A DNA stretch of 57,231 nt, taken from contig JAEWCC010000039.1 of NCBI GenBank assembly GCA_023390815.1, forward strand, positions 1 through 57,231. Direction: 5' to 3'. Position numbers and translations under genes: made by a program. This document shows positions 8,852-17,446 of the stretch, one piece after another (within the stretch, counting starts at the first letter, position 1; every line of letters starts with the position of its first letter). The notes under the pieces were generated by a model that saw only the letters and a program-made list of their open reading frames with translations, did not search any database and had not been told where the DNA came from. The DNA comes from Bacillota bacterium (lineage in GTDB: Bacteria; Bacillota; Clostridia; Christensenellales; SZUA-584).

Positions 8852-9457
8852 ATGCTGAGTATAGAGAGCATTTATCAAGCCAAATTGGAAAGGTTTCACA
8901 GCGCGGCGGCAGCCGGAGCGGCAAAGCTCGGCAGCTCCGGCGCGTTTTCGGATATACTGGGCGCCATCGAGAACCGGATGTCGCTCGGCGGTGTTTCGGA
9001 AACCGAGACGAAGGCGGACTCCGCACTGGCGGTCAGCCAGAGCAATGCGGAGATCGACGCGGCGGTGAATGCTGCGGCGAAGGCCACGGGCCTCGATAAG
9101 GACCTCATCCGCGCGGTCATTCAGGTGGAGTCTTCCTTTCGTACCGACGCGGTTTCAGGCTGCGGGGCGCAGGGGCTGATGCAGCTGATGCCCGGCACAG
9201 CGAGGGAGATGGGCGTTGACGATCCGTTCGACGCGTACCAGAACGTAATGGGCGGGGCGGGATACCTCAAAAAGCTGCTCAACCGCTTCGGCGACGTGCG
9301 GCTGGCGCTCGCAGCATACAACACCGGTCAGGGCCGGATCGCGTCGCTCGGCATCACGGACCCGGACGATGCGGAGCAGTATTCCAGGATCTCGTCGGGC
9401 GTCCGTGGGTATGTGGACAAAGTTTTGAGCTACTACGAACAGTTCGGGAACTCTTGA
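8852..9457 (+). CDS. Lytic transglycosylase (SLT domain)
   Basis: The enzyme cleaves peptidoglycan between N-acetylmuramic acid and N-acetylglucosamine; in a flagellar operon it probably opens the wall for the rod. The product of about 201 residues has a short N-terminal part and a C-terminal SLT domain. The catalytic Glu lies in AVIQVESSF, followed by GLMQLMPGTA and the ALAAYNTGQGRI motif. There is no clear signal peptide, so it may leave by the flagellar export system; that is inference. The ATG at 8852 has a poor ribosome site and lies at the likely start point of a sigma-28 promoter. An in-frame TTG at 8804 lies inside the promoter. It is placed directly before the rod genes flgB-flgC. 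Confidence 0.88.
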   Translation: MLSIESIYQAKLERFHSAAAAGAAKLGSSGAFSDILGAIENRMSLGGVSETETKADSALAVSQSNAEIDAAVNAAAKATGLDKDLIRAVIQVESSFRTDAVSGCGAQGLMQLMPGTAREMGVDDPFDAYQNVMGGAGYLKKLLNRFGDVRLALAAYNTGQGRIASLGITDPDDAEQYSRISSGVRGYVDKVLSYYEQFGNS

Positions 9458-9466
9458 GAGGGTATT

Positions 9467-9874
9467 ATGCTGGATGACATATTCGGAAATGTGAATCTGC
9501 TGCAAAAGGGGCTGGACGCGGCGTGGACACGCAATGAGGTGATTACGAACAACATCGCCAACGTGGATACGGCCGGGTTTAAAAGCCAGTCTGTGGGTTT
9601 TGAATCGGAAATGAAGCGCGCACTGGAAGCGGATGAAAATACCTTCTCCGCCAAGACCACACGGCCGGAGCATTATCAGTTTTCGAGCAATTCGGCGGAG
9701 CAGGTATCGCCTGCGATCGTGGAGAACAGCAATACGAGCTACCGCGCAGACGGAAACAATGTAGACATCGACTATGAGAACACCGAGCTTGCCAAGAATA
9801 CGCTGTGGTACAACACACTGGTGGAGCAGATTTCGAGCGAATTCAACAAGCTGAAAACGGTGATCAGCGGATAA
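9467..9874 (+). CDS. flgB: Flagellar basal-body rod protein FlgB
   Basis: FlgB forms the proximal rod that crosses the cell wall. The 135-residue product has the rod-family N-terminal motif NNIANVDTAGFKSQSVGFE (about residues 26-44) and a C-terminal amphipathic helix that packs with the N-terminal one. The middle is predicted to be disordered before assembly, as in the family. A GAGAGGG site precedes the ATG. It begins the conserved flgB-flgC-fliE trio, 9 bases after the transglycosylase gene. Confidence 0.95.
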   Translation: MLDDIFGNVNLLQKGLDAAWTRNEVITNNIANVDTAGFKSQSVGFESEMKRALEADENTFSAKTTRPEHYQFSSNSAEQVSPAIVENSNTSYRADGNNVDIDYENTELAKNTLWYNTLVEQISSEFNKLKTVISG

Positions 9875-9889
9875 AGGAAGGAGCGACCA

Positions 9890-10309
9890 GTGGGCTTTTT
9901 ATCTTCAATCGATATCAGCGGTTCCGCGCTGACGGCGCAGCGCCTGCGGATGGATGTAATCAGCGAGAACATTGCGAATGCGGAAACGACCACCACCGAT
10001 ACCGGCGAGCCGTACCGCAGGAAGGTATGCCAGCTCAGCGAGCGCAGCTCGTTTTCCAGCGTGCTGGGCGATGCGATGGGCGGCGGCGTGATGGTGTCCC
10101 GTATCGTGGAGGACCAATCCGATTTTGAGCTGGAATACGACCCCGACAATCCGCTTGCGGGTCCGGACGGGTATGTGCGGATGCCCAACGTGGACGAGGT
10201 AGAGGAGATCATCGATCTTATGGAAGCAACACGGTCTTACGAAGCCAACGTTACCGCGCTCAACTCGACCAAGAGCATTGCGATGAAGGCACTGGAGATC
10301 GGCAAGTAA
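9890..10309 (+). CDS. flgC: Flagellar basal-body rod protein FlgC
   Basis: FlgC is a rod component assembled after FliE and FlgB. The 139-residue product shows the family opening (SSIDISGSALTAQRLRMDVI, then SENIANAETT) and the C-terminal motif MPNVDEVEEIIDLMEATRSY leading into the pairing helix. Length is normal. Translation starts at GTG behind an AAGGAGCG site. It sits 15 bases after flgB, typical of co-transcribed rod genes. Confidence 0.95.
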   Translation: MGFLSSIDISGSALTAQRLRMDVISENIANAETTTTDTGEPYRRKVCQLSERSSFSSVLGDAMGGGVMVSRIVEDQSDFELEYDPDNPLAGPDGYVRMPNVDEVEEIIDLMEATRSYEANVTALNSTKSIAMKALEIGK

Positions 10310-10332
10310 GCCGGTTTTGAAAGGAGACTTGA

Positions 10333-10629
10333 GTGGCGATTCAATCTATCAGCAGCATCGTGAACGGCGCGCAGCAGATCGGCAAAGTGGGCGGCACGCA
10401 GCAGAGCGAAAGCAGCTTTTCCAACCTACTGAGCCAGGCCATCGACAACGTGGAGGAGACCGAGGCGCAGGCGCAGACAGTCAACAACGGGCTATTAACC
10501 GGTGAAACGGATGATATCCATACCGCGCTGATCGCTTCGCAGAAGGCGGAGATCGCAGTAAGCCTCGCGGTTGAGGTCCGGAACCGGGTGCTCGAGGCGT
10601 ATAACAACATCATGAACATGCAGGTATAA
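10333..10629 (+). CDS. fliE: Flagellar hook-basal body complex protein FliE
   Basis: FliE joins the MS ring/export gate to the rod. The 98-residue helical product carries the family pattern SFSNLLSQAIDNVEETEAQA (about residues 29-48) and the C-terminal stretch AEIAVSLAVEVRNRVLEAYN followed by NIMNMQV. It begins at GTG with an AAGGAGA site just upstream. A 140-base gap follows before fliO, so FliE may end a transcription unit or the next unit may have its own promoter. Confidence 0.94.
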   Translation: MAIQSISSIVNGAQQIGKVGGTQQSESSFSNLLSQAIDNVEETEAQAQTVNNGLLTGETDDIHTALIASQKAEIAVSLAVEVRNRVLEAYNNIMNMQV

Positions 10630-10717
10630 GGTTCACATACCGGATATAAATCTGCTATCCAAAATCGGAAGCGATCACTGTCAAATCTAAATTTCGACAC
10701 ATTCCGTCTTTTTGTGT

Positions 10718-10746
10718 TTCATAAAAACTGAATCGCGGTATATAAA
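10718..10746 (+). promoter_or_regulatory. Possible sigma-A promoter before fliO
   Basis: In the 140-base gap between fliE and fliO, TTCATA (10718-10723) and TATAAA (10741-10746) are 17 bases apart. The gap is more A/T-rich than the genes on either side. The -35 box is only a fair match, so this is a candidate only. No terminator hairpin is seen in the gap. Confidence 0.35.
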
Positions 10747-10769
10747 TGTAGGCCAGGAAAGGGAAGAGC

Positions 10770-11234
10770 ATGGGAGAATTCGGGACTACATTTTTTTATA
10801 TTGTCGTCATGGTTGCCATTATTGTGGCTGCGTATTTAGCGACAAAATATCTGACCCGCAAAAGCGGAGCCGCCAAAAGCCGGCAGATGCGCATTCTTGA
10901 CCGGATGATGCTGGGCAAGGACAAGCATATCGTGCTGCTCGAGGTCGGCGACAAGAATCTGCTGATCGGCGTGACCAACCAGCAGATCAACGTGCTGGGT
11001 GATATCGACGGGGAAACGCTGAAGAGCAAGCAGAGCGAAAGCGCCGAGACCGGACAGAAGGGCTTTGGCACCAAGCTGCGCGACTTCGCCATCCGCATGA
11101 AGAACGCGCCCTCCGATTTGAACAAGGCCCGCTCGCAGGGAAGTGCGCCGTGGCCCAAACGCAACGACGATTTCGACTATCTGCGGCGCATGGACGAGGC
11201 GATTGAGCGGCGCAAGCGCGGGGAGGAAGAATGA
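10770..11234 (+). CDS. fliO: Flagellar biosynthetic protein FliO
   Basis: FliO is a membrane protein that helps FliP assemble into the export gate. The 154-residue product has one N-terminal membrane helix (about residues 7-27, FFYIVVMVAIIVAAYLATKY), then a small cytoplasmic beta domain with the family pattern RILDRMMLGKDKHIVLLEVG and LLIGVTNQQINVLG (about 41-75), and a charged tail. It starts behind a GGGAAGAG site. It overlaps the start of fliP by 4 bases, in the canonical order fliO-P-Q-R. Confidence 0.9.
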   Translation: MGEFGTTFFYIVVMVAIIVAAYLATKYLTRKSGAAKSRQMRILDRMMLGKDKHIVLLEVGDKNLLIGVTNQQINVLGDIDGETLKSKQSESAETGQKGFGTKLRDFAIRMKNAPSDLNKARSQGSAPWPKRNDDFDYLRRMDEAIERRKRGEEE

Positions 11235-12010
11235 AGAAGATACTTCTGGTTGCAGCCATCATCGCGCTGATCGTCGTGTTCTCGGGCTGTTCGGCGTTAT
11301 CGTCGGATACGGACACGACATCCCCCGGGACGAGCGTTTCCGCAGATGACAACACCGGCGTGATCGAGGAGCTGACCGGTAGCCGGTCGGATTCCGTCAA
11401 GATCATGCTGCTGATCACGATCCTCGCCGTACTGCCGTCCATCATCATCATGCTGACCTGCTTTCCGCGGATCATCATCGTGCTGTCGCTGATCCGTAAC
11501 GGGCTGGGATTGCAGAACATGCCGCCGAATCAGGTGCTGGTCGGTCTTGCGCTGTTCCTGACGATGTTCGTCATGTCTCCGGTAATCGCCGAGATCAACG
11601 AGACGGCGTATCAGCCGTATATCGAGGAAAAGATCGACGAGGAACAGGCGATTGAGCTCGCGATGAAGCCGGTGCGCGAGTTTATGCTTAAGCAGACCTA
11701 TGAAAAGGACCTGGATTACTTCATCTCCGTTTCGGGACAGGAAGATGAGATTACCGCCGTAGAGGATGTCCCGAACACCGTGCTGATTCCCGCTTATATG
11801 ACGAGCGAGATCAAACGCGGATTCCAGATCGGGTTCTTCCTATACATTCCGTTCCTCGTGATCGACATGGTGGTGGCCAGCGTGCTGATGTCCATGGGCA
11901 TGATGATGCTGCCTCCTACAGTGATATCGCTGCCCTTTAAGCTGCTGCTGTTCGTGCTGGTGGACGGGTGGATGCTGACCGTAAAGACACTGATCGGGAG
12001 CTTTGGCTAA
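11231..12010 (+). CDS. fliP: Flagellar export gate protein FliP, with lipobox-like signal peptide
   Basis: FliP forms the core of the export gate at the base of the flagellum. The 259-residue product has the family core: FPRIIIVLSLIRNGLGLQNM (about residues 79-98), QVLVGLALFLTMFVMSPV, the charged periplasmic loop, and the C-terminal IGFFLYIPFLVIDMVVASVL followed by MSMGMMMLPPTVISLP. The N-terminus is unusual. A signal sequence ends in VVFSGCSALSS, with Cys20 in a lipobox-like setting, followed by a Ser/Thr/Asp-rich linker. FliP is normally made with a cleaved signal; lipidation here is only a prediction. It overlaps fliO by 4 bases. Confidence 0.95.
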   Translation: MKKILLVAAIIALIVVFSGCSALSSDTDTTSPGTSVSADDNTGVIEELTGSRSDSVKIMLLITILAVLPSIIIMLTCFPRIIIVLSLIRNGLGLQNMPPNQVLVGLALFLTMFVMSPVIAEINETAYQPYIEEKIDEEQAIELAMKPVREFMLKQTYEKDLDYFISVSGQEDEITAVEDVPNTVLIPAYMTSEIKRGFQIGFFLYIPFLVIDMVVASVLMSMGMMMLPPTVISLPFKLLLFVLVDGWMLTVKTLIGSFG

Positions 12011-12066
12011 CGGTGCCGTGCAGTGAGCTTTTCGGGTCGCCAAAATAACGCAAGGAAGTTACGCAA

Positions 12067-12336
12067 ATGGAGCAATCACAAGTCATCACCGTGCTGCAGG
12101 ATGCCATCACCACCATACTGACCGTTGCCGCGCCTATGCTGATCGTCGCGATGGTGGTGGGCCTCATCATATCGATATTCCAGGCGACCACGCAGATCAA
12201 CGAACAGACGCTGTCGTTCGTACCGAAGATCGTGGCGATCCTGCTGACGCTGCTTCTGGCCGCGGGATTCATCATCACCAACCTGACGGACTTTACGACG
12301 AGAATGTACGGCTACGCAGATACGATGATCAAGTGA
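12067..12336 (+). CDS. fliQ: Flagellar export gate protein FliQ
   Basis: FliQ wraps the FliP-FliR gate in the membrane. The 89-residue product has two hydrophobic helices (about 15-38 and 52-75) around the short conserved turn FQATTQINEQTLSFVPKI (about 38-55). The length is exactly that of the family. It begins 56 bases after fliP with an AAGGAAG-like site and ends 1 base before fliR. Confidence 0.95.
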   Translation: MEQSQVITVLQDAITTILTVAAPMLIVAMVVGLIISIFQATTQINEQTLSFVPKIVAILLTLLLAAGFIITNLTDFTTRMYGYADTMIK

Positions 12337-12337
12337 T

Positions 12338-13123
12338 ATGGAAGCGATACTGGATAACCTCAGCGCAAGGCTGGACCTGTTTATACTGATGTTCCTCCGG
12401 GTTTCGGCGCTGATCATCTCCTCGCCGATATTCGGCAGGAAGACGATGCCGAACCTCATCAAGGTTTGCTTGTGCCTCGCCATCACCTATGTGATGTTCG
12501 CGGCCAACCTGAATTCTCCGCAGCCGGAGTACGGCAACGTTGTGGGTTATATCGTGCTCTGCGTGAAGGAGATGCTGTTCGGGCTGGTGCTGGGGTTTGT
12601 AATGACGCTGTTCTTCTCACTCGTGCAGATCGCGGGACAGTACATTGACATGCAGATGGGCTTTGGCATGGTGAACGTGCTGGACGTGCAGAGCCAGACC
12701 ACAGTACCCATCTCGGGCGACCTGCTGGGTATCATCCTCACGATCACGTTCTTCGGCGTCAATGGGCACCTGAAGCTGATCTACATTCTGCACAATACAT
12801 TTGCGCAGATCCCCGTCGGTACGGTGACGCTGAACCCGCTCGTCGGGATGACGGCGGTAGAGGTATTCGTACTCGCTTTTATGCTGGCGGTTCATGTGGC
12901 GCTGCCGATGGTCATGGCGGGGCTGCTCGCCGAGGTCGCACTGGGGTTTCTCACGCGCGCGGTGCCGCAGATCAACGTGTTCGTGGTGGGTATCCCCATC
13001 AAGGTGATGCTGGGGCTCATGATGCTGGTGCTGGTGCTGCCCGTATATGTGGGCTTTACGGATGTAATCTTTGACCGCATGTTCGAGTCCATCGGCACCA
13101 TGATGACAGGGCTCGCGGCATGA
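12338..13123 (+). CDS. fliR: Flagellar export gate protein FliR
   Basis: FliR is the single-copy subunit closing the FliP5-FliR1 gate. The 261-residue product has several predicted membrane helices and the family hallmarks LDLFILMFLRVSALIISSPI (about 11-30), GQYIDMQMGFGMVNVLDVQS (about 102-121) and the C-terminal GIPIKVMLGLMMLVLVLPVY. The start lies 1 base after the fliQ stop, and the end overlaps flhB by 4 bases (ATGA). This indicates tight translational coupling of the gate genes. Confidence 0.95.
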   Translation: MEAILDNLSARLDLFILMFLRVSALIISSPIFGRKTMPNLIKVCLCLAITYVMFAANLNSPQPEYGNVVGYIVLCVKEMLFGLVLGFVMTLFFSLVQIAGQYIDMQMGFGMVNVLDVQSQTTVPISGDLLGIILTITFFGVNGHLKLIYILHNTFAQIPVGTVTLNPLVGMTAVEVFVLAFMLAVHVALPMVMAGLLAEVALGFLTRAVPQINVFVVGIPIKVMLGLMMLVLVLPVYVGFTDVIFDRMFESIGTMMTGLAA

Positions 13124-14190
13124 GCGCACAGCAGTCGGGCGAAAAAACAGAAAAAGCCACACCGAAACGAAAGCGAGAGGCCCGGGAAAAAGGGCAGGTT
13201 TTCAAAAGTGTTGAGGTGATCACGGCTTTCTCGCTGATCGTGATGTTCGGGGCTCTCTCCATATTCGGGAGCAACATGGCCACCGGGATCCAGCGCATGA
13301 TGCGCTCATTCTTCTCGATGGACGTTCCGGACGTGGTGGATGTTCCGACCGCCACACAGACGCTGACCAATGCGGTGCTGATGTTCTTGCAGATCGCGGC
13401 ACCCATCCTCATCGCAGCGCTGCTGTGCGGTATCCTGTTTAACCTGGTGCAGGTGGGGTTCGCGTTTTCGACCAAGGCGATGTCCCCCAAGTTCGAAAAG
13501 ATCAGCCCGATCGCGGGGTTCAAGCGGATCTTCTCGAAGCGGACGCTGATTGAGCTCGCGAAATCGCTGATCAAGATCGCGCTGCTCGGGTGGGTGGCCT
13601 ACAGCGAGTACCAGACCCGCATGAAGCAGTTCTCCACGCTGATGGGACAGGACCTCAAGTACTCCATCCCGGCCGCGCTCGATATCCTGCTCTCGGTGGC
13701 GTTCAAGCTGGGCCTCGCATACGCAATATTCGCACCGTTCGACTACATGTACCAGCGGTGGAAGTACAACAAGGACCTGATGATGACCAAGCAGGAGGTC
13801 CGCGAGGAGTACAAGCTCACCGAGGGCAACCCGCAGACCAAAAGCCGCATATCGCAGAAGCAGCGGCAGATGAGCCGCATGCGCATGATCCAGGCAGTGA
13901 AGGAAGCCGACGTGGTCATCACAAACCCGACGCACTACGCGGTGGCGCTTTCTTATAAGGAAGGAAAGCACAAGGCACCGGTGATCGTCGCGAAGGGCAA
14001 GGACTTTATAGCCCAGAAGATCAAGGAGCGGGCGAGGGAACTCAGCATTGAGATCGTGGAGAACCGGCCCGTGGCGCAGGCGCTGTACTTCTTCTGTGAG
14101 GTAGGGGACGAGGTCCCCGAGGACCTGTACAAGGCTGTTGCGGAGATACTGGCGTATGTATACAAGCTCAAGAAAAAGACAGGGAGATAA
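13120..14190 (+). CDS. flhB: Flagellar export switch protein FlhB
   Basis: FlhB controls the switch from rod/hook to filament export and is cut at its NPTH loop. The 356-residue product starts with the charged TEKATPKRKREAREKGQV segment, has four membrane helices (about 30-210), and a cytoplasmic domain with the self-cleavage motif N269-P270-T271-H272 in VITNPTHYAVAL. The C-terminal part (IVENRPVAQALYFF, then EVPEDLYKAVAEILAYVYKL) is the region duplicated by FlhX at position 984. It is preceded by fliR and followed 3 bases later by flhA. Confidence 0.96.
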   Translation: MSAQQSGEKTEKATPKRKREAREKGQVFKSVEVITAFSLIVMFGALSIFGSNMATGIQRMMRSFFSMDVPDVVDVPTATQTLTNAVLMFLQIAAPILIAALLCGILFNLVQVGFAFSTKAMSPKFEKISPIAGFKRIFSKRTLIELAKSLIKIALLGWVAYSEYQTRMKQFSTLMGQDLKYSIPAALDILLSVAFKLGLAYAIFAPFDYMYQRWKYNKDLMMTKQEVREEYKLTEGNPQTKSRISQKQRQMSRMRMIQAVKEADVVITNPTHYAVALSYKEGKHKAPVIVAKGKDFIAQKIKERARELSIEIVENRPVAQALYFFCEVGDEVPEDLYKAVAEILAYVYKLKKKTGR

Positions 14191-14193
14191 GGC

Positions 14194-16245
14194 GTGAAGA
14201 AGAGGAAAATATCCGACATTTTTATCGCGGTGGTCGTGCTGGGCATCATCCTGCTGATCATTATCCCGCTGCCCACATGGATGATGGATTTCTTCCTAAT
14301 AATTAATATCACTCTGTCGCTGCTGATATTGCTGATCACGCTGTATACCAAGAAGACGCTCGATTTCTCCACGTACCCCACGATATTGCTGATCACCACG
14401 CTTTTCCGGCTGAGCCTCAACATCTCCTCCACCCGGCTGATACTCGGCAACGGCGGCAACGCGGGCGAAGTCGTCAAGGCGTTCGGTACGTTCGTCGTAG
14501 GACAGAACCTTGTCGTGGGTCTCGTCATATTCCTCATCATCGTCGTGGTGCAGTTCATCGTCATCACCAAGGGCTCCGAGCGTGTTGCGGAAGTCGCCGC
14601 GCGGTTCACCCTCGACGCAATGCCCGGCAAGCAGATGGCCATCGACGCGGATTTAAGCTCCGGCCTCATCAACGAATCGCAGGCGCGCGAACGCCGGCTG
14701 GAAGTGCAGCAGGAAGCGGATTTCTACGGCTCCATGGACGGCGCGTCCAAGTTCGTCAAGGGCGACGCCATCGTGGGTATCATCATCACGCTCATCAACA
14801 TCATCGGCGGCATACTCGTCGGCCTGCTCGGCGCGGGCGGCACGGCGATGCCGTTTGACGAAGTCATTCAGGTGTATACGCTCGCGACGGTGGGCGACGG
14901 CCTGTGCAGCCAGCTGCCCGCGCTGCTGATTTCCACCGCAACGGGCATCATCGTAACCCGCGCGACCACCAAGGACAGCTTCGGGCAGGACGTATCCCGT
15001 CAGATGCTCGGACAGCCCATTGTGTTCTATATACTCGGCGGCATGCTTACGCTGATCGCTTTTATTCCGGGGCTGCCCACCATCCCGATTCTGCTGGTGG
15101 CGGCGGTGCTGCCCATCATCGGGTACAACAAGTCCAAGAACGCCAAGAAGAAGGAAGAGGCGGCAACCATCGAAACCGCCGAAACGACGGCGGCGGAGAA
15201 GCGCAAGCCCGAAAGCGTGACCTCGCTGCTGCACGTGGACCTCATCGAGATGGAGTTCGGCTATGGCCTGATCTCGCTTGTGGATGCCTCGCAGGGGGGT
15301 GACCTGCTCGACCGTATCGTGATGATCCGGCGGCAGTGCGCGCTCGATCTCGGCATCATCGTACCCATCGTACGGCTGCGGGACAACGTACAGCTCGGCA
15401 CCAAGCAATACGTCATCAAGATCAAGGGCCTCGAGGTGGCGCACGGCGACGTGATGCCGGATCACTACCTCGCGCTCAAGCCGGACGAAGTGGATTCGCC
15501 CATCGATGGCATCGAGACCGTGGAACCCGCGTTCGGACTGCCTGCGCTGTGGATTACGGCGGCCAACCGCGAGAAGGCGGAGCTCAAGGGCTACACCACC
15601 ATCGACGTACCGTCCGTGATCTCCACGCATTTGATGGAAGTCATCAAACGGCACGCGGACGAGCTGCTCGGACGTCAGCAGGTGCAGACGATACTCGACA
15701 ACTTAAAGAAGCAGCAGCCCGCGCTCGTGGACGAGGTAGTGCCGAAGATGTTCACGATCGGCGAGGTGCAAAAGGTGCTATCGAACTTGCTGCGCGAGAA
15801 CATCTCGATCCGGGATATCGGCTCCATCCTCGAAATCATGGCGGATTACGGCATGATCACCAAGGACACCGAGATACTGACGGAGCATGTGCGACAGAAG
15901 CTGCGCCGGGCGATTACCAAGAACTTCATTCCGAACGGCAAGGCCCGCGTCATCACGATCAGCCCGGACGTGGAAAAAGCCGTTTCGGCCAGCATCCGCC
16001 AGACCGAGCAGGGTGCATATGCGGTGATGGAACCCACACAGATACAGAAGCTGCTGAGCAATATCAAGAAGGCGGTGGAGAATGCGCTGAGCCTCGGCAT
16101 TACGCCGATGGTCATCACCTCCCCGCAGATCAGGCGGCATATCAAAAACATTTCGACGCAAGTATATCCCGACCTGGTGGTGCTGTCATACAACGAATTG
16201 GAGCAGGACGTCCAAATTACCTCGGACTGGGTGGTGAGCTTATAG
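14194..16245 (+). CDS. flhA: Flagellar export apparatus protein FlhA
   Basis: FlhA forms the nonameric ring that docks chaperone-substrate complexes and couples export to the proton gradient. The 683-residue product has about eight membrane helices in the first 320 residues, the FHIPEP-family signature region (QFIVITKGSERVAEVAARF, then LDAMPGKQMAIDADLSSGL), and a large cytoplasmic domain from about 340 onward. The start is GTG, 3 bases after the flhB stop. Length is typical. The gene ends 1 base before flhF. Confidence 0.96.
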   Translation: MKKRKISDIFIAVVVLGIILLIIIPLPTWMMDFFLIINITLSLLILLITLYTKKTLDFSTYPTILLITTLFRLSLNISSTRLILGNGGNAGEVVKAFGTFVVGQNLVVGLVIFLIIVVVQFIVITKGSERVAEVAARFTLDAMPGKQMAIDADLSSGLINESQARERRLEVQQEADFYGSMDGASKFVKGDAIVGIIITLINIIGGILVGLLGAGGTAMPFDEVIQVYTLATVGDGLCSQLPALLISTATGIIVTRATTKDSFGQDVSRQMLGQPIVFYILGGMLTLIAFIPGLPTIPILLVAAVLPIIGYNKSKNAKKKEEAATIETAETTAAEKRKPESVTSLLHVDLIEMEFGYGLISLVDASQGGDLLDRIVMIRRQCALDLGIIVPIVRLRDNVQLGTKQYVIKIKGLEVAHGDVMPDHYLALKPDEVDSPIDGIETVEPAFGLPALWITAANREKAELKGYTTIDVPSVISTHLMEVIKRHADELLGRQQVQTILDNLKKQQPALVDEVVPKMFTIGEVQKVLSNLLRENISIRDIGSILEIMADYGMITKDTEILTEHVRQKLRRAITKNFIPNGKARVITISPDVEKAVSASIRQTEQGAYAVMEPTQIQKLLSNIKKAVENALSLGITPMVITSPQIRRHIKNISTQVYPDLVVLSYNELEQDVQITSDWVVSL

Positions 16246-16246
16246 C

Positions 16247-17446
16247 ATGTTTGTAAAACGGTTTGTGGCAAGCGATATGCAGGAGGCCATACGGAAGATC
16301 AACAACGAGTTTGGGCCGGACGCGGTCATACTCGAGAATAAGCCCGTACGCAAAAAGGGCATATCCGGCTTGTTTCAAAAGAAAATGATCGAGGTGGTCG
16401 CCGCATACGAGCCCGACCACGCAAAGAAGCAGCCGCCCAAAAAGACCGCGCCGCCAAAGGCCGAAGCGCCGGTACCCACGAAGCCCGCGGAGGTTTTGGC
16501 CTCTGCCAAGCCCGCGGCAGCCACAGCGCCCGCCCCGCAGAACGCGGACAGCGCGCACACACAGCTCCTTGGCAAGCAGGTGCAGGAATTAAAGGACGTG
16601 ATGAAGGATTTTACCGATAAGATCCGTATCGTGGGCGGTGAATCGCCTCATCCATACTCGTCCGAAGTGCAGGATATTTATAATGGCATGCTCGAACATG
16701 ATGTGCTGGAGGATATTTGCCGGGAGATCGCAGCTCAGACGCAGACTATCCAAAGCCGCCGCGAGGTGGATGCGAAAACCGTGGCAGAGCAGCTGATACT
16801 GGACCGGCTGGGCGAACCCAAGCCGCTCAAACTCAAGAAGTTTAAGCAAAATGTGATTCTGTTTGCCGGACCGACGGGGGCCGGCAAAACGACGACGCTG
16901 GCCAAGCTCGCTGGCAGGCTCAAGTTTAAGGAAAATCTCGAGGTGGGCCTGATCAATACCGACACGTACCGCGTCGGTGCGATGGAACATATCCGCATCT
17001 ATTCGGAGATCATGGATATTCCCCTTATCATGGCATACAGTCCGGAAGAAGTCACACAGGCGCTGCATACGCTGGAGGATAAGGATGTCGTGCTGATTGA
17101 TACCGCGGGAAAGAGCGCGCGGGACGAGGGGTACCAGAAGGAACTGGAACAGCTCATCGAAGCGGCGCATGCCGACGAGGTGTTTCTGGTACTCAGCGTG
17201 GTGACGGGCAGCAAGGCCTGCCGCGATGTGATTCAGAATTACGGCTTCATCAAGGATTACAAGCTGGTCATCACCAAACTGGACGAAGCGGGCGTATGGG
17301 GCAATGTGCTCAACATCGCCAATTATTCGAAAAAAGGTCTTTCTTTTGTAACGATTGGGCAGAACGTGCCGGATGATATCCGCGAGGTGAATACGCGAAA
17401 GCTGGCTTCCAGCATCATCGGGGATGAGGTGATATGTTATGACTGA
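16247..17446 (+). CDS. flhF: Flagellar SRP-type GTPase FlhF
   Basis: FlhF is a GTPase of the SRP/FtsY family that sets flagellar position or number, activated by FlhG. The 399-residue product has an N-terminal B-domain, a low-complexity Ala/Pro/Lys linker (about 60-105), and an NG domain. The P-loop is GPTGAGKTTTLAKLA (from residue 208), followed by NTDTYRVGAMEHIRIYSEIM, DTAGKS, and TKLDEAGVWG. It starts 1 base after flhA and overlaps flhG by 8 bases, the usual FlhF-FlhG coupling. Confidence 0.95.
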   Translation: MFVKRFVASDMQEAIRKINNEFGPDAVILENKPVRKKGISGLFQKKMIEVVAAYEPDHAKKQPPKKTAPPKAEAPVPTKPAEVLASAKPAAATAPAPQNADSAHTQLLGKQVQELKDVMKDFTDKIRIVGGESPHPYSSEVQDIYNGMLEHDVLEDICREIAAQTQTIQSRREVDAKTVAEQLILDRLGEPKPLKLKKFKQNVILFAGPTGAGKTTTLAKLAGRLKFKENLEVGLINTDTYRVGAMEHIRIYSEIMDIPLIMAYSPEEVTQALHTLEDKDVVLIDTAGKSARDEGYQKELEQLIEAAHADEVFLVLSVVTGSKACRDVIQNYGFIKDYKLVITKLDEAGVWGNVLNIANYSKKGLSFVTIGQNVPDDIREVNTRKLASSIIGDEVICYD

